From the NCBI RefSeq assembly GCF_963668385.1, contig NZ_OY764327.1:5366501-5430500 (forward strand): a DNA stretch of 64,000 nt. The letters are read 5' to 3'. The DNA is from an uncultured Carboxylicivirga sp. GTDB lineage: Bacteria > Bacteroidota > Bacteroidia > Bacteroidales > Marinilabiliaceae. Shown piece by piece: positions 27,954-35,819 of this stretch. Numbering within the stretch: the first letter of the stretch is position 1; each line of letters opens with the position of its first letter. The position numbers were made by a program, and so were the translations under genes. Under the pieces are notes generated by a model, which made no database searches, was not told where the DNA came from, and was given only the letters and a program-made list of their open reading frames with translations.

Positions 27954-29343
27954 TGTCCGGTAAAAATTTACCGGGCAGAACATTTTAAAGAACTGCCCGA
28001 CATGTCTACTTTTAGTTTACCACAACAAAAAAGTAAGACATGGGTAAAAGTACAATTTTTAGCGGACAGCCTATATTTAATCAGCTGTTAACGTTCATTG
28101 ACAAGAGTGAGATTAGAAAAATAGCGAAACAACACGGCAGCGAACGGTATGTAAAGAAGTTTACGACCTATAACCATTTGGTTGTGATGTTATTTGTTGC
28201 ATTAGAAGGTTACTCCTCGATACGCGAGGTTATTCTTGGTTTACTTGCTAATGCGCATAAATTATCCCATTTAGGATTAAGTTATCTGGTAAAACGCACT
28301 ACTTTTTCAGAGGCTAATAAACGCAGAAGTAGCAAGGTCTTCGAAGATATTTACATGTCTGTCTACAGAAAACATGCTTCCAGTTTAGCGGACAGCCGGC
28401 TGCAAGAGAAAGAACTCAAGCGATTGTATATCATGGATTCGTCAACTATTTCCTTGTTCAAGGATATTTTGAAAGGAGTTGGACGCAATCCTAAAAATGG
28501 CAAAAGAAAGGCGGCATCAAGGCTCATACACTGATAAAAGCAGACGAGAACGTCCTTGTTTAATCCGATATAGCGAAGCTGCCAAACACGACCATCTGTT
28601 TTTAGCAGAGGCAATGCATTTGCCGTCCGGTTCAATCATAACCTTTGACAAAGGCTATGTTGATTATGCCCGCTATGAGGTGTTTAGCGATAAGTCAATT
28701 TGGTATGTTACCCGATTAAAAGACAACGCTCTTTATAAAGCCAGGCAAGAGTTTGATATACCAGATGATGCAGATTCCGGTGTACTAAAAGATGAAGAAA
28801 TCGTGCTTCTTGATGGTAGTAACAAAACAAAGGAACATAAAGCAAGACGTATTGCATACTGGGATAATGAAAATGGGCGAGTGTTTGAGTTTATCACCAA
28901 TAACATGGAACTTGCTGCAGAAACAATTGCATACATTTACAAGAAGCGCTGGCAAATAGAGCTGCTATTTAAGCAACTCAAACAAAATTTTCCATTAAAG
29001 TATTTTCTTGGCGATAATGAAAACGCAATTGAAATTCAGATATGGGCAGCAATGTTAGCAAACCTGCTTATTACCCTTGTAAAAAGTAAGTTGAAGCGTA
29101 ATTGGGCATTCTCGAATATGGTTTCTATTATCAGGTAACAATTAATGAATTATATCAATATATATGCCTTCTTAGAAAATCCTGAAAAAAGCTGGCTGGT
29201 ATTGATTAAAGAAGATAAAAACAAATATCAGAATTCGCTATTCCCCAAAATTTAGGGGGCTTACTTTTCGAAACTAAAAATGCCCGATTTGTATATCAGA
29301 CACTTATATTGATAAAATTAAAGCTATTCCGCTTTACCGGACA
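27954..29343 (+). mobile_element. Degenerate IS4-type insertion sequence, about 1.39 kb
   Basis: The ends share the inverted repeat TGTCCGGTAAA (left 27954-27964, right 29333-29343). The left end also contains a palindrome (CCGGTAAA / TTTACCGG, 27957-27974) and an overlapping 7-bp hairpin CGGGCAG / CTGCCCG (27972-27999), upstream of the transposase start; similar hairpins in other IS elements limit read-through expression. A single broken transposase gene fills the element. No target-site duplication is visible. The element separates block A from the acyltransferase gene at 29487. Confidence 0.72.
28040..29255 (+). pseudogene. IS4-family transposase (DUF4372-type N-terminus), broken
   Basis: The product is recognisable end to end. 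It has an N-terminal domain (YVKKFTTYNHLVVMLF), the first acidic residue in IMDSSTISLF, the second in ITFDKGYVDY, and the IS4 YREK signature in YKKRWQIELLFKQLK. Three lesions break it: a missing base near 28510 (GGIKAHT is expected where the frame reads AASRLIH), a second missing base near 28554 (NVPCLIRY expected), and an in-frame TAA at 29136 that leaves the last 39 codons, ending in SLFPKI at 29255, untranslated. Both frameshifts look like a lost base in a run of three identical bases, so sequencing error is possible for those two but not for the stop. Confidence 0.85.
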
Positions 29344-29346
29344 ACA

Positions 29347-29485
29347 AAGAATATAAATACATTTTCCTATTTCAAGGATGTTATGCAACGTTTGGCTGAA
29401 AGTCCATCAATGACAAATGAACAATTACGCTACTTGCTTCCTGATAGGTGGGCATTTTTTTGAGGGGCAACGCGGAGACGGTTAC
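29347..29485 (+). pseudogene. C-terminal remnant and right end of an IS66-like element
   Basis: Right after the IS4 end, a frame reads INTFSYFKDVMQRLA, continues through SMTNEQLRYLLPDRW and stops at 29461-29463. This matches the pattern of the IS66 C-terminal domain (Y-L-x-D-V-L-x-R ... LLPxxW). The following bases end in GGTTAC at 29480-29485; read inward this is GTAACC, and IS66-family ends begin with GTAA. The rest of the element is missing, so it looks like an older IS66 copy cut by the IS4 insertion or by deletion. Family assignment is by pattern only. Confidence 0.5.
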
Positions 29486-29486
29486 A

Positions 29487-30572
29487 CTACAAGCGTGGTA
29501 ATCGCACAAGAACCTTATTATTACCAAATTTAGGCACCGTAAAAAGTATGGGTTTTAATATTCCTTTAAAATAATGGACAAATACCACACAAAGAATTAT
29601 TGGAAATAATATCAATACTATTTTGCCCAAAACAGAATTCACATCAAACCCTATAAGCTTATATAAGTGAATAAACAATGCCACAAAAAACTGATGAAGC
29701 AGAAAAATCTCCAACGAATTTTTACCAATATTTATAAACGTAGTATTTATATAGTCTGAATATGACATTAAATAAACTACTAATCCAACAAAAAAGAATG
29801 TAACTGGAATATTTAAAATCAGTATCCTAATAAAGCCCGAAGTCCTAATGGAACCGTATGTGATAAATAATAAAGAATGAATTAATAGAACAAAAACAGC
29901 AAGTCCTACCATCCACAACATTAACCTATTGCTCCGTTTAAATATATAAGTCACTTGCTTTTTAAATATAAAACCGGCCATAAAAAAAGGCAGTCCTATA
30001 AAGCATAAATTGTGAAAAAGAATATTTTTTAAAAATCCATATTGCATACTAAAGAGAATCAACAAGGCAAGTATAATGGTGATAATCATCTGTTTCAAGT
30101 AAGACATATAACTTACAACAGCAGCAATTCCACTCAATATTAACAAAGCATATATAAACCATAAATTCCCATATGGTAGAATAAATAAACTGTTTTGAGG
30201 AAGATATGGATATGGTTCCCAGGGATATAAATGAAGTCCTATCCTTTCAACGAGAAATGATAATAAAGTCCAAATTATAATTAACCAAATCATAAGCGGC
30301 ATTCGCTTTGATAAGAACCACTTTAGTTTGTTTTTCTTTAAAGCCGCCATAACAATACCTGCAGCTAAGAAAAAAGCAGGCATCCTGGCAACGGCTAGTA
30401 AAGAATTAGACGAATGAACAAACCAATCAAATAGAATACTAGACGAATGTGTACTAATTGCATCAGAATATGCAGCACAAACGGCATGGTTAAAAGCCAC
30501 TAATAATATGGTAATGCCTTTTAACATATCAATCCATTTTATTCTACTATCGTTTTTAGAGCATTCTTCCAT
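29487..30572 (-). CDS. Acyltransferase 3 family membrane protein
   Basis: About 361 residues with ten or so membrane segments. The N-terminal WIDMLKGITILLVAFNHAV holds the conserved histidine. Members O-acetylate glycans across the membrane. An in-frame GTG at 30617 would add 15 residues; the ATG at 30572 is preferred. The stop codon lies 2 bp from the IS66-like end, so the native C-terminus may have been altered by that insertion. A similar enzyme is at 1684-2757. Confidence 0.85.
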   Translation of the reverse strand: MEECSKNDSRIKWIDMLKGITILLVAFNHAVCAAYSDAISTHSSSILFDWFVHSSNSLLAVARMPAFFLAAGIVMAALKKNKLKWFLSKRMPLMIWLIIIWTLLSFLVERIGLHLYPWEPYPYLPQNSLFILPYGNLWFIYALLILSGIAAVVSYMSYLKQMIITIILALLILFSMQYGFLKNILFHNLCFIGLPFFMAGFIFKKQVTYIFKRSNRLMLWMVGLAVFVLLIHSLLFITYGSIRTSGFIRILILNIPVTFFFVGLVVYLMSYSDYINTTFINIGKNSLEIFLLHQFFVALFIHLYKLIGFDVNSVLGKIVLILFPIILCVVFVHYFKGILKPILFTVPKFGNNKVLVRLPRL

Positions 30573-30975
30573 GCCTACATTTTTGTTCAAAGATTTACAT
30601 ATATAATTAACTATCACACAATTAAATATAAGCCCAAAATAATATAGTTTACATTTGTTTTGATTTAATTACATTTTTTATTGATTAGGTATATATACCT
30701 AGTGATTAAAACTCAAACAAACTGCTACAAATTGATTACATAGTCTTTATTGAGATTACGAGATCTTTTATTGCTTTCTAAAACCTTAATATTAGTTGTT
30801 GATTACCATTAAAGGTTTAATAATACTCGTGATTCGTTAAAGACGTTAAGAAACGTGATAAAAAGATATTACCATTAAAAAGGATTTCTTTATCAAACAA
30901 AGATTACAGAATATCATAAAGACAAATACAAATAACCAAAGGAGTGTATAATTAAAATAAGTTGCAAGATGGAAA
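30573..30975. other. AT-rich intergenic region with a 16-bp palindrome
   Basis: About 400 bp without a convincing gene. The one clear structure is TAGGTATATATACCTA at 30686-30701, a perfect palindrome that might be an operator. The motif TTACCATTAAA also occurs twice (near 30804 and 30869). No terminator hairpin is seen. Confidence 0.35.
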
Positions 30976-31926
30976 TTAATCCAAAGTCTTCAATGCCTCA
31001 AAGTATTTTATAAAATCCACTAAATGCACCTGTGGACTTACCTGCAGGAATTTTTCATTGGTGATATAACATGTATAACCCTCTTTTGGGGCTATAGCTT
31101 CAATCTGGCAAAAGGGATAATTAAAGGCTACCTTTTTTACTTTGCCAGAAAAAAAATGGTTCTCATTATAGTCCGCTAATAAAATAAAAAAAGGCATCAT
31201 CAGTTTACTGTAGCCCGTTAAAACAATGGTATCCTCCCCCGCAAAATGGCAAGCACCAGTAATTAAACCACCAACCGGATATTCTGCTATTTTTTTTGCC
31301 ACATATGTTCCTTTGCTGGCAGGAAGAGCATATACCCTGGTGTTTTGACTGATCCACTGCTTGGTAAATAAATAGATACTATCGTTTGTTACAATCATTG
31401 CTTCGCAATCAAAGTCAGTTTCCAACACCTCGTTATACGAATAATCAGTTTGATCTTCATAGCTGTAAAAAAGGGTATCGATAACAATCCGCCCATTATT
31501 TAAGGCTTCTTTTTCTACTAAAAAAATACGAAGGTTTTGTCGGTAGTTAAAATTATTGCCAAAATCACCAAAATAAATAGTTTCATCATCTTGAGCCAAC
31601 GATTCCCAATCCTGCATTTTTAAACCAGGAAACGTATATTTTTTTATTACTTCTCCGTTGGAAGGATCTACCCCATACAAAACAGGTTCTGAGCTATCAT
31701 TTTGCATCCACAAAGTATCTTTCCAGATAATAGCTCCTGAGTTTTCATTTAAACCAGAGTTTAAAGCAATGCTTTTTATTGGTTCTATAGGAGTAGCAAG
31801 AAGCTCCTTTGTTTGTTCCTTTTCAGACTTGCCATTGCATGATATCAAAAAAGCACTCATTAATATAATGTATCCTTTAAAAAAAGAGCGAATTACTCTA
31901 TGTGGTTGCAATACTTTTAATACCAT
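30976..31926 (-). CDS. Exported lipoprotein, probable beta-propeller
   Basis: 316 residues. A hydrophobic segment ends in FLISCNG, a lipobox with Cys near residue 30. The rest has repeated short strands with DTLWM, QDWESLAQDDETIYFGDFGNN and DTIVLTGYSK. The DWESLA...GDFGNN part resembles the DWEDIA...GDIGDN signature of a group of secreted bacterial propeller proteins. Substrate and role are not known. It stands alone on the minus strand between two large gaps and may have its own promoter. Confidence 0.75.
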   Translation of the reverse strand: MVLKVLQPHRVIRSFFKGYIILMSAFLISCNGKSEKEQTKELLATPIEPIKSIALNSGLNENSGAIIWKDTLWMQNDSSEPVLYGVDPSNGEVIKKYTFPGLKMQDWESLAQDDETIYFGDFGNNFNYRQNLRIFLVEKEALNNGRIVIDTLFYSYEDQTDYSYNEVLETDFDCEAMIVTNDSIYLFTKQWISQNTRVYALPASKGTYVAKKIAEYPVGGLITGACHFAGEDTIVLTGYSKLMMPFFILLADYNENHFFSGKVKKVAFNYPFCQIEAIAPKEGYTCYITNEKFLQVSPQVHLVDFIKYFEALKTLD

Positions 31927-32041
31927 TATATATTAAATTAAGATGGCGCCTCCCCTATTGCTGACAATCAATTAATGCAATAAACTTACACGCAATATTG
32001 TTTAACCCTAACAATATACATGATTGACTTGTTTAAATCTG
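31927..32041. other. AT-rich upstream region of the propeller lipoprotein
   Basis: About 115 bp with no coding signal, presumably containing the promoter of the leftward lipoprotein gene. It is the first part of a 790-bp gap; the remainder holds a large repeat copy, an 11-bp repeat array and a weak minus-strand frame, listed separately. Confidence 0.3.
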
Positions 32042-32271
32042 AATTTTATTTGCGAATTACGCTAATTAATCGATTTATATTTCGACACAGACAATAGGCA
32101 ACTAAGATAAGAGTAACTGTATTAATATATTAACACAAAACAGATCACTTGGTTACAATTCTCTTATCCCCGGCGGGATATATATTTATAGATCATAAAA
32201 ATTGTCAACTCACCACAACTCCAGAGGAGTTGAATAGCAAATGATAATACATTTAAACTAAATTCTGAAAG
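32042..32271. repeat. Intergenic direct repeat, copy 1 (about 230 bp)
   Basis: This stretch aligns along its whole length with 35251-35478, with scattered substitutions and a few small indels. Shared blocks include CGAATTACGC, TTTCGACACAGACAAT, CAGATCACTTGG, ATATATTTATAGAT and GCAAATGATAATACAT. It contains two hairpins: TATCCC/GGGATA (32165-32180) and CAACTCC-AGA-GGAGTTG (32216-32232). No coding frame runs through both copies. Confidence 0.85.
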
Positions 32272-32351
32272 AATGTGATAACAAAGAACCAGATCTTTTT
32301 TCGTGATTAACCTTCCATCTATTTTTTTTTATTCGCTCCTCTCCTAACTTC

Positions 32352-32450
32352 ATTCGACTATCCATCGATACTGCTTTGTAGCTTATTCGTAATTACTTCG
32401 ATAGCCATTCGATGCTTGTTTGATGGTTATTCGATGCTTGTTCGATCTTA
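32352..32450. repeat. Degenerate 11-bp tandem repeat, nine units
   Basis: Nine consecutive 11-bp units follow the consensus NTTCGATGCTT; ATTCGATGCTT occurs exactly at 32407-32417 and 32429-32439. The period of 11 bp is close to one DNA helical turn and is not a multiple of three, so this is not a peptide repeat. It lies about 270 bp upstream of the plus-strand gene at 32719. Confidence 0.6.
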
Positions 32451-32539
32451 AGGAATCAGAGATTGATCGAAGGATAAACCTATCAAACTTTCACCAAAAC
32501 CAAACCAATAAAGTTACATATTTCAACAAGTTAACATAA

Positions 32540-32728
32540 TTACTTAATCCATATTCCTACGATGTCTTTACCAATCATTACAGTAATATTACCGTTATAT
32601 TTTCCCATAAAATCAGAGTTTATATTGCACTTGTCTTTTGGATCCAAAAAGAAACATAAACAGTAATTGCACACTATGGCCGGACATTGATTGTGTACAA
32701 AACTAAAAAAGAAGAACCATGGAAACAT
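32540..32728 (-). other. Weak minus-strand frame, possible gene remnant
   Basis: A 62-codon minus-strand frame overlaps the start of the plus-strand gene. Its C-terminal half (DPKDKCNINSDFMGKYNG, then ITVMIGKDIVGIWIK) reads like a real protein end, while the N-terminal part (MFPWFFFFSF) does not. It could be the tail of a decayed gene, or chance. I do not recognise a family. Confidence 0.2.
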
Positions 32729-32943
32729 TTAGATTATTTGCGTTAGCCGCATTGGGAAGTATGGGGATAATGGAACTAACCGATTATCCGGTACTGGATC
32801 AAATACCCTCTGAACCACTCAATGTAATTGCGAAATCGATCCTCAGCCTAACAGCTGGACTACTGGCCGCATTGATCAATCGCTTTTATAACAGACGAAT
32901 CAATGGAAACAAAAAGTACAAAAAACAAAATAAAAAACAATAA
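32719..32943 (+). CDS. Small putative membrane protein, 74 residues
   Basis: The product starts METFRLFALAALGSMGIM, has a second hydrophobic stretch (IAKSILSLTAGLLAALI, about residues 40-56) and ends in a very basic tail (RRINGNKKYKKQNKKQ). The layout of two hydrophobic segments and a positive C-terminus resembles small holin-like proteins, though no family is recognised. The next gene starts 2 bp after its stop, so the two are co-translated. An A-rich stretch, not a Shine-Dalgarno, precedes the ATG. Confidence 0.68.
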   Translation: METFRLFALAALGSMGIMELTDYPVLDQIPSEPLNVIAKSILSLTAGLLAALINRFYNRRINGNKKYKKQNKKQ

Positions 32944-32945
32944 TC

Positions 32946-33584
32946 ATGGGAACATATGACAAAGGTATTCTGGGAGCCATATCCGGGAAAGTAGGCACCG
33001 TAATTGGTAGTCGATGGAAAGGCATTCGTTACTTACGTTCATTAGCCGGACCAAGAAAAGGAACTCCTAGTGAGGCACAGTTAAAGCAACAAGCTAAATT
33101 TACATTAGCAGTGCATTTTCTTCAGCCCATACATCCACTAATTAAAATTGGGTATCGTACGCAAACCAATAAGCAAAGCCCATATAATGCAGCCCTATCT
33201 GAATTACTCACCTCTGTAATTGATGGAGAATATCCTGATTACCAAATTAATTTTGAGCGATTCAGAATATCAAAAGGTTCAATGGAACCACCGGTTGATG
33301 CACAGGTTAGCTATGTTGACAATCAACTTCAGTTTACCTGGACCAACAACACGGGGAAAGGAGATGCTTCAGCTGAAGACAGAGCACTGCTTCTGGTATT
33401 GTCGGAAAATATGTGGCCAATATTTGATATTTACTCTTTTATCCGATCAGATTCACAAGGTCAACTTTCATTAAATGAGGTGAACACTGGTCAAAAACTA
33501 TATTGCTTTATGGCATTTGCTGGTGATGGTGATAAAAAGAGCGTTAGTAACAGTTCCTTTGTAGGTATAATTACAATACCATAA
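32946..33584 (+). CDS. DUF6266 family protein
   Basis: 212 residues. The N-terminus, MGTYDKGILGAISGKVGTVI followed by GSRWKGIRYLRS, is the typical glycine-rich opening of DUF6266 proteins, and the C-terminal beta-rich half fits the family length. DUF6266 is a Bacteroidota family of unknown function. It has no signal peptide. It is paired with the small membrane protein 2 bp upstream and followed by a good terminator, so the two form one short operon. Confidence 0.82.
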   Translation: MGTYDKGILGAISGKVGTVIGSRWKGIRYLRSLAGPRKGTPSEAQLKQQAKFTLAVHFLQPIHPLIKIGYRTQTNKQSPYNAALSELLTSVIDGEYPDYQINFERFRISKGSMEPPVDAQVSYVDNQLQFTWTNNTGKGDASAEDRALLLVLSENMWPIFDIYSFIRSDSQGQLSLNEVNTGQKLYCFMAFAGDGDKKSVSNSSFVGIITIP

Positions 33585-33589
33585 TTTTG

Positions 33590-33629
33590 AAAGTGCTCTT
33601 CTGTATAACTACAGAGGGGCACTTTTATA
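33590..33629 (+). terminator. Rho-independent terminator after the DUF6266 gene
   Basis: A long imperfect hairpin (AAAGTGC ... GCACTTT, with CTGTA/TACAG extending the stem) is followed by TTTATAG. It starts 5 bp after the stop codon of the DUF6266 gene. Confidence 0.8.
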
Positions 33630-33868
33630 GGTAATAATCTATAACAATAAAGACTTATCTGGATTACAACACAACAGAATATTAATATTTTATTGAAAGA
33701 CATACGTAAGTTAAAAATAATATAATGGTACTAACAAAAGTCAACAAGTAATAATCAATATACAAAATCAGCAATTAAGTATTAAATATATATACAAAAG
33801 TATTTTTAATTTCACTTTGATAGTTCAAGAAAATAATCATATATTACATAATCCAAACAACTTACTAA

Positions 33869-35026
33869 ATGTATTCTCATATACGCAATATTACCCGTGA
33901 GATACTTCATCGTAAAAAAATGAACTGGGATAAATGTATCTGTCCAACATATCATCCGCCTTTCGAAGAAAATTTCCTTTTAATAACCATGTGTGATACA
34001 ATGATTGATAGTTTTCTTAATACCATGCTGGAAGAGGACTCTCACAGGAAACGAATACACAGACATATTCAATTTATAAGCCAAATAAAGGAGCTACTAC
34101 ATGCTCAATGGCCAGAACTACCTTATCTCAATGCACACCCAAAACAATGGTATATACATGATGTACTCTTTTTTATAAAAATATGCCATCATTTAACAGA
34201 AACCTTATGCTATTGCAAAAATTATATTAATCTTAAAGAATTACCATCAGAACATTTTTGTTGTGCATTATCATCTACACTCCCTGGTTACATCCTTGAA
34301 GATCCAACACTCATAAAACAATATCCTGAATTAAACTTAACCACAGTAGCTGCATCTAAGTTGATTAATATTTGTAAATCCATAATAGACAAAACCCAGG
34401 GAGATCCATTTTTATTGACAACCTCCATTAAAAGATTACTAAAACAAGGCCCTACATCATTGGCTCACGAACAGTACTGCCTAAATATACTTAATAGCCA
34501 CCTTATTACTATTGACAAATATGATTGCGACATTATTAATGATCATCAACTATTATCAACTTCCTTAGCTTTGTCGTATACAAATATTGAAGAAACCTTT
34601 AGCATAATTAACACCTACATCAAACATACTATTAAACAACCAGATACAACCATTAAATTACAAACAGAATGCGTATTCTGGAAACTCTTTCTTGCCCATA
34701 TAACCACCATCATACCTTCTCATTTCAGACATAAAAAAGACATTACCAACCGGATTAAATCAATTATAAACATGTTGAATAACAATGAAAATCACATATC
34801 TCCACAAGCTCCTATTTTCGAATGGCATGGAAGTACTGGTGAATTTGTGAGATATTTCTACGACCTGATATCCGGAAGAAAACTATCCAGCAACAAGAGT
34901 TACGATATGGAACCATACGTTCGTCAGCTTCACAGAACTATATCAATAAAAAAAGATAAAGGTCAGGGTTATTTAAGTTGTAACTCATTACTTACCTATT
35001 TTAAACAAATGAATTCAGAAATATAA
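33869..35026 (+). CDS. Uncharacterised protein with an RteC-like C-terminus
   Basis: 385 residues, soluble and mostly helical, rich in Ile, His and Cys, with no signal peptide. The final 75 residues (FEWHGSTGEFVRYFYDLI, then a variable region, then YLSCNSLLTYFKQMN) follow the layout of the RteC C-terminal domain of Bacteroides conjugative transposons (W-x-G-S near an LVELIYAL-type helix, ending in a FL...L segment). The similarity is weak and by eye only. RteC regulates excision in those elements; a regulatory role here is speculative. It has its own upstream region after the DUF6266 terminator and lies between the two copies of the 230-bp repeat. Confidence 0.6.
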   Translation: MYSHIRNITREILHRKKMNWDKCICPTYHPPFEENFLLITMCDTMIDSFLNTMLEEDSHRKRIHRHIQFISQIKELLHAQWPELPYLNAHPKQWYIHDVLFFIKICHHLTETLCYCKNYINLKELPSEHFCCALSSTLPGYILEDPTLIKQYPELNLTTVAASKLINICKSIIDKTQGDPFLLTTSIKRLLKQGPTSLAHEQYCLNILNSHLITIDKYDCDIINDHQLLSTSLALSYTNIEETFSIINTYIKHTIKQPDTTIKLQTECVFWKLFLAHITTIIPSHFRHKKDITNRIKSIINMLNNNENHISPQAPIFEWHGSTGEFVRYFYDLISGRKLSSNKSYDMEPYVRQLHRTISIKKDKGQGYLSCNSLLTYFKQMNSEI

Positions 35027-35250
35027 ATTTTTCCCGTATCAACTAATCCATGAAACAGCCCACTGTCAAATCCATCACTTAAATAACTCTACATCATATA
35101 CATTCTTTACAACCACAAATTTCTCAAAACAATTTTCTATTGAAATTCTAATATATAATTAGCTATTGACTATGACAAGAACTACATCATCTTAAACTAC
35201 AATACACTTATCTTTTGATGCAGGCGACCGAGAAACAAAGTGGCTTTAGC
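35027..35250. other. AT-rich intergenic region downstream of the RteC-like gene
   Basis: About 220 bp of AT-rich sequence with no coding frame and no clear terminator hairpin. It separates the 385-residue gene from the second repeat copy. Confidence 0.35.
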
Positions 35251-35478
35251 AATTTATCCACGAATTACGCCAATTAAACGAATTATATTTCGACACAGAC
35301 AATTGGCAACTATAATAATAGTAACTGAATTAACTATTTAAAATAAAACAGATCACTTGGATACAATTCTTTTATCCCCAGCGGGGATATATATTTATAG
35401 ATTATAAAATTATCACCTCTCCACAACCCCATAGGAGTTTAATAGCAAATGATAATACATTAAACTAAATTCTGAAAA
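35251..35478. repeat. Intergenic direct repeat, copy 2 (about 228 bp)
   Basis: Second copy of the element at 32042-32271, in the same orientation. Its first hairpin is TATCCCC-AGC-GGGGATA (35373-35389), one pair longer than in copy 1 through matched changes on both arms, which suggests that the structure is maintained. The second hairpin is weaker here (CAACCCC-ATA-GGAGTTT). The two copies bracket the three plus-strand genes at 32719-35026. Confidence 0.85.
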
Positions 35479-35768
35479 TATGCAATTTGAATAACCGCAA
35501 GTGAAACCATTGGTTATGTGCACATTATAATATGAATTATTGCATTAGCCTTAATAAATTGTTTATACACCCATTAAACGAATTTAATTATTCAACTATT
35601 GAGTATAGGTTATTATTAATATAGTGCACTTAAATAAAGTTTAAAAGACCCGATAGACAGCAAATCAGTTATTCCCTTTATAGTTTTTTTGAGGATAATC
35701 AACTGATCTACCGCCACTCATTACATCTCACAAAGAGTAATAATACGCAAATACTAACTTTAACAAAC
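35479..35768. other. AT-rich intergenic region
   Basis: About 290 bp with no credible gene on either strand. No clear promoter is visible, although the region lies between converging transcription units. Confidence 0.3.
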
Positions 35769-35799
35769 AAAAGGCTGAAACTTAACGCTCCAGCCTTTG
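35769..35799 (-). terminator. Terminator of the T9SS-exported protein gene
   Basis: An 8-bp stem (AAAGGCTG / CAGCCTTT, 13-nt loop) lies 20 bp past the stop of the minus-strand gene; on that strand it is followed by TTTTGTTTGTT. Confidence 0.78.
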
Positions 35800-35819
35800 A
35801 TTATACAGGTTGTAGAATA

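Noticed and set aside
28479-28580. Programmed frameshifting in the transposase
   Set aside because: IS4 transposases are made from one frame; no slippery heptamer is present, and two shifts in the same direction plus a downstream stop indicate decay or sequencing error.
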